Below, piece by piece: positions 61,358 through 64,000 of a stretch of 64,000 nucleotides of DNA; position 1 is the first letter of the stretch, and each line of letters begins with the position of its first letter. The position numbers and the translations under genes are program-made. The notes under the pieces are model-generated. The model saw nothing but the letters and a program-made list of their open reading frames with translations, was not told the origin of the DNA and searched no databases. The stretch is from Pseudobacillus lumedeiriae. Its GTDB lineage: Bacteria; Bacillota; Bacilli; Bacillales; Domibacillaceae. The DNA lies in the NCBI RefSeq assembly GCF_044891285.1, contig NZ_JAUIYO010000013.1:1-64000 (forward strand), in the 5' to 3' direction.

Positions 61358-63010
61358 TTAATTTAACGCTTTTTCTGATGAACCTTCTGCAGGGGCTAAA
61401 ATAGAGTTGCGATACTCGCTAGGTGTTTTCCCTACGATCGTTTTGAAGACTCTGCTGAAATAGTGGGAATTACTATAGCCTACTTCAAAAGCAATTTGGT
61501 AAACGGTATAGTTCAAATCCATCAATAAAGTCTTTGCTTTTTCTATTCGTAAATGAGTAATATACTCTACGAAATTGGTTCCTGTGGCACTTTTGAAAAG
61601 GCGGCTAAAATAAGTAGGGCTTAAATGAACATAGCTGGACACCTTTTCTAAAGTGATATGCTCTAAATAATGTTTCTCAATGTAATCCATTGCCTTTTGG
61701 ACTGATTTCAAGCTATATTCGTTTTTGTTATTGAATACGAGATCAGTAAAGCGATAGATCATATTCTCAAGCCATTGTTCCATTTCGGCTAAATTTTCAA
61801 TTGTATTTAAATCTTTTGTGTATTCTAGGAGAATCGAGTGAACTTCTTTCAAATTCGCTCCTCCATCAACCGCTGCTCGTGCAAGTACCGTTGATATTTC
61901 TGAGATTTGCAATTTCAGTACTTCCGGATCGACCTTTTGTTTGGCAAACAATTCATTAAATAAATTCGCCATGTTCTCCTTTACAGCTGCAATATCAGCC
62001 ACCATCAATTTACTCGCCAAGGTAGAAACATCCTGGTTTCGCAGTAAATAGACTTCATTAGTGAATGGCTCTACGTCATCGATATGAATGACCGTATCCT
62101 TTCCGCCGAAAAATTTATATTTTTGTGCATATAATGCTTCTTGGTAAGAAACGTATAAGTCCCTCACATCTTCACAGTGGTTTCCAATTCCTATCGTTAC
62201 ACTGTAACCTGTACTTTCTTTAATCGATGCTTTCGTTTCTTCAGCGATTCTCTTCGCCAGCTTTTTATACTCTGCTTGACTATTTTGAAAGGGCAGTGAG
62301 AATAATATGGCAAACTTATCTGCTCCTGTTCCCATGGCCAGAACCTCATCCAGCTCTTTCTTCAGGGATAGGCGGGCGATCGCAATAATTTCATTACGAA
62401 TGGAATCTTGCAATTGTTTGCTCTTATTTTTATTAACTGCAAAAAATTCATCTATCTGAACATTCACGGCTATATTAGGGACAGCGGATAATCCGACTAA
62501 CTGACATTGCTCCCAAATATCCTTTGGATTTTGGATATTTCCATATAACAAGTTGTAAATAAGACTTAACCGTAAAGAAGACATAATTTGCAGCGGATCA
62601 TCCTTCTTTTGTTGATTAATTTGGATGGAGTGCCGCACTTCCTTTTTCAATTCTTGCAGCAGCTGATAGACGACTTCCTTCTCTAATGGCTTACTTAAAC
62701 AATCAAATACTCCATTTTTAAATAGAGCCCTCATTTCATGATCATCGTAACCGCTTTTCAGCACGATCAGAGGCAAAGCAAGATGTTTCTTTTTTAATTG
62801 ATCACAAACAACATCTTGAGCCACTTTCGTCATCTCATCAAAATCTAGAAGGACAGCTGCAATATTCTCATTTACTGATAAATCCTCTTTTAAAAAAGTC
62901 TTATTATCCCGTATTTCTATCGTAAAGCCAAATTTGAAATCATTGTTTATTTGATGAAAAAGATTGATGATATCTAAATCATGTGTTGCCAGAAGTAAAA
63001 GATTGCCCAC
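61358..63010 (-). CDS. AraC-family regulator with degenerate receiver domain (YesN-like)
   Basis: A 550-residue regulator. Residues 1-125 look like a receiver: strands and an Asp in VLLDFD, a Lys-rich KPLEKEV, but the acidic pair after strand 1 is ATHD, so phosphorylation is doubtful. The middle holds a degenerate GGDEF-like segment (VTIGIGNHCEDVRDLYVSYQ). The C-terminal 100 residues are a double HTH (SLKSVQKAMDYIEKHYLEH, and AFEVGYSNSHYFSRVFK). GTG 63010 has AAAGGG at a good distance; GTG 63019 is too close. No sensor kinase is adjacent. Confidence 0.88.
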   Translation of the reverse strand: MGNLLLLATHDLDIINLFHQINNDFKFGFTIEIRDNKTFLKEDLSVNENIAAVLLDFDEMTKVAQDVVCDQLKKKHLALPLIVLKSGYDDHEMRALFKNGVFDCLSKPLEKEVVYQLLQELKKEVRHSIQINQQKKDDPLQIMSSLRLSLIYNLLYGNIQNPKDIWEQCQLVGLSAVPNIAVNVQIDEFFAVNKNKSKQLQDSIRNEIIAIARLSLKKELDEVLAMGTGADKFAILFSLPFQNSQAEYKKLAKRIAEETKASIKESTGYSVTIGIGNHCEDVRDLYVSYQEALYAQKYKFFGGKDTVIHIDDVEPFTNEVYLLRNQDVSTLASKLMVADIAAVKENMANLFNELFAKQKVDPEVLKLQISEISTVLARAAVDGGANLKEVHSILLEYTKDLNTIENLAEMEQWLENMIYRFTDLVFNNKNEYSLKSVQKAMDYIEKHYLEHITLEKVSSYVHLSPTYFSRLFKSATGTNFVEYITHLRIEKAKTLLMDLNYTVYQIAFEVGYSNSHYFSRVFKTIVGKTPSEYRNSILAPAEGSSEKALN

Positions 63011-63390
63011 AGTGGTCACACCCTTTCATGAAGATAACTTTCCTCTCGGTTACAATCTAGTAAGGCAAATGATCCATTTCGTTTCTTGTTGCCTTACACA
63101 CTTTTTAAGCTGTTTGAACGGAATCGATTCTGACACCTATAAACGGTGCTGCACTCACTGGAAAATGATGATTGTGTCGTTCGCTAATTTTCTGTTAAAA
63201 TTAACATTTAGAATATTTAGATTATACATTTTATACCTTTCCCCAATCAATACTTTAGACTAGTTTCTTCCTATTATACATGAGAAATGACTAATGTTCT
63301 TTCGTCACGGTATTAATGAAGAAAAGCTACCAATCGCACTGATGAAATGGTAGCTTCTTTCTTTATTTTTGACTTCATTTCCATGTTCTA
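63011..63390. other. Intergenic region upstream of the AraC-type gene
   Basis: 380 bp. Holds the terminator at 63321-63360. AT-rich sequence around 63180-63280 should include the promoter of the AraC-type gene. No gene. Confidence 0.4.
63321..63360 (-). terminator. Terminator of the ferritin-like gene
   Basis: AAAGCTACCA pairs with TGGTAGCTT over an 18-base loop; the minus strand continues TTTTCTTC. Confidence 0.8.
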
Positions 63391-64000
63391 TTAACTAATT
63401 TCTTCAGGAACTGCGTAAATTGTATCATAGTAGTGAAGCATTTCTTCACGAAGGCGGCGCGCACCCCAGATTGCGTTTGCACGGTGCTCATCTGTTACGA
63501 CATATTTTCTAACGATCATATCGCCAAGTCTAGCGTGGAATGCTTCGTCTTTTTTCACTTGCTCATAGCATCTTGCTAGATCGTCTAAGCCGATGCGGCG
63601 GCAGTTTTCAATCACGATGTCATGTGTTGTTGTTGTAGATGTTTCAGAACAGTTCCAAACAGCTACTGCACAAGCACGGTCTCTTTGAAGAGCTTCCCAG
63701 TGCAAGTTTTCCCAGCCCATGTGAGCTTCTGGAGGAGTTGTTGGCGCTGTGTAACCATGCTTCTCAAGCACACGGCAAATGATTTCGTAATGGTGAGCTT
63801 CTTCCCACATATGTTTACATAAAGATGTAACTGTTGGTCTGTCAAACTCTTTCCAATAGTCGTTGATTTGTTTGCCCAAGAAGAATACATAAGCGATTTC
63901 TAGCCATACACGCTGCTCGATCGCTACGAATACTTCATCAGGAGTTAGGTCTTCACGTGTCCAGAAATCATATGCTTTTTTCTCTGCATACGCTTTCAAT
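63391..64000 (-). CDS. Ferritin-like diiron protein, N-terminus outside the window
   Basis: The 202 residues present include four-helix-bundle segments with paired metal ligands: AIEQRVWLEIAY (Glu), HMWEEAHHYEIICRV (Glu-Glu-x-x-His type) and QVKKDEAFHARLGDMI (Glu-x-x-His). This matches a carboxylate-bridged diiron protein of the ferritin superfamily. The frame is open up to the window edge; a TTG at 63999 could be the start but lacks context, so the gene is treated as partial. The function is not recognised: an oxygenase or a ferritin-like peroxidase is possible. Confidence 0.65.
   Translation of the reverse strand, partial: LKAYAEKKAYDFWTREDLTPDEVFVAIEQRVWLEIAYVFFLGKQINDYWKEFDRPTVTSLCKHMWEEAHHYEIICRVLEKHGYTAPTTPPEAHMGWENLHWEALQRDRACAVAVWNCSETSTTTTHDIVIENCRRIGLDDLARCYEQVKKDEAFHARLGDMIVRKYVVTDEHRANAIWGARRLREEMLHYYDTIYAVPEEIS

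Overview
The window comes from a low-GC Gram-positive endospore-former-like Bacillaceae (Bacillus sensu lato). Evidence: the 5' end of a 16S rRNA gene (minus strand, position 1) with a Bacillus-type leader and tandem TTGACT promoters, AGGAGG-type ribosome sites, frequent GTG/TTG starts, S-layer-homology (SLH) surface proteins, a ComK homologue, LytR-CpsA-Psr and TcaA/YvbJ-type envelope proteins, and split glycine decarboxylase (GcvPA/GcvPB). No phage, IS transposase, CRISPR array or tRNA gene was recognised.

Layout. 0-23 kb is mostly envelope and housekeeping: rrn leader, NagZ-like glycosidase, four zinc-ribbon proteins, two SLH proteins (one fused to a degenerate ComEC-type metallo-beta-lactamase domain), a YihY/BrkB protein, an O-antigen-ligase-like protein, an amidase, aroK, an LCP protein, comK, a low-Mr phosphatase, an M14 endopeptidase with LysM domains and a polysaccharide deacetylase. 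23-55 kb is a metabolic island. 55-63 kb holds an N-succinylamino-acid racemase cluster, a NhaC/YuiF-type transporter, a 2-hydroxyacid dehydrogenase and an AraC-type regulator. The window ends inside a ferritin-like gene.

The main result is that the island appears to encode nearly the whole route from creatinine to central metabolism, including disposal of its toxic C1 product: a candidate uptake system (MHS-type transporter), creatininase (creatinine to creatine), creatinase (creatine to sarcosine + urea), monomeric sarcosine oxidase (sarcosine to glycine + formaldehyde + H2O2), then two sinks. Glycine goes to a riboswitch-controlled glyA-sdaAB-sdaAA-gcvT-gcvPA-gcvPB operon (glycine to serine to pyruvate). 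Formaldehyde goes to hxlA-hxlB (hexulose-phosphate synthase/isomerase), and pgi, zwf and gnd complete a dissimilatory ribulose-monophosphate (RuMP) cycle that yields CO2 and NADPH. trxA/trxB sit beside the peroxide-forming oxidase.

The formaldehyde branch appears to be one regulon. Two nearly identical HxlR regulators (both with Cys11 and Lys13) lie next to zwf and hxlA. A conserved operator of about 45 bp occurs before zwf/hxlR1, before hxlR2 and before hxlA, and it sits 80-81 bases from the start codon of both zwf and hxlA in the same orientation. Two inverted copies of a palindromic element of about 127 bp bracket gnd-pgi-zwf-hxlR1 and a third lies at the end of the creatinase gene. Several other intergenic repeats (a Bacillaceae-type palindromic repeat and a duplicated terminator-repeat-terminator module) are described. 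Functions are assigned from protein motifs only; no database search was possible.
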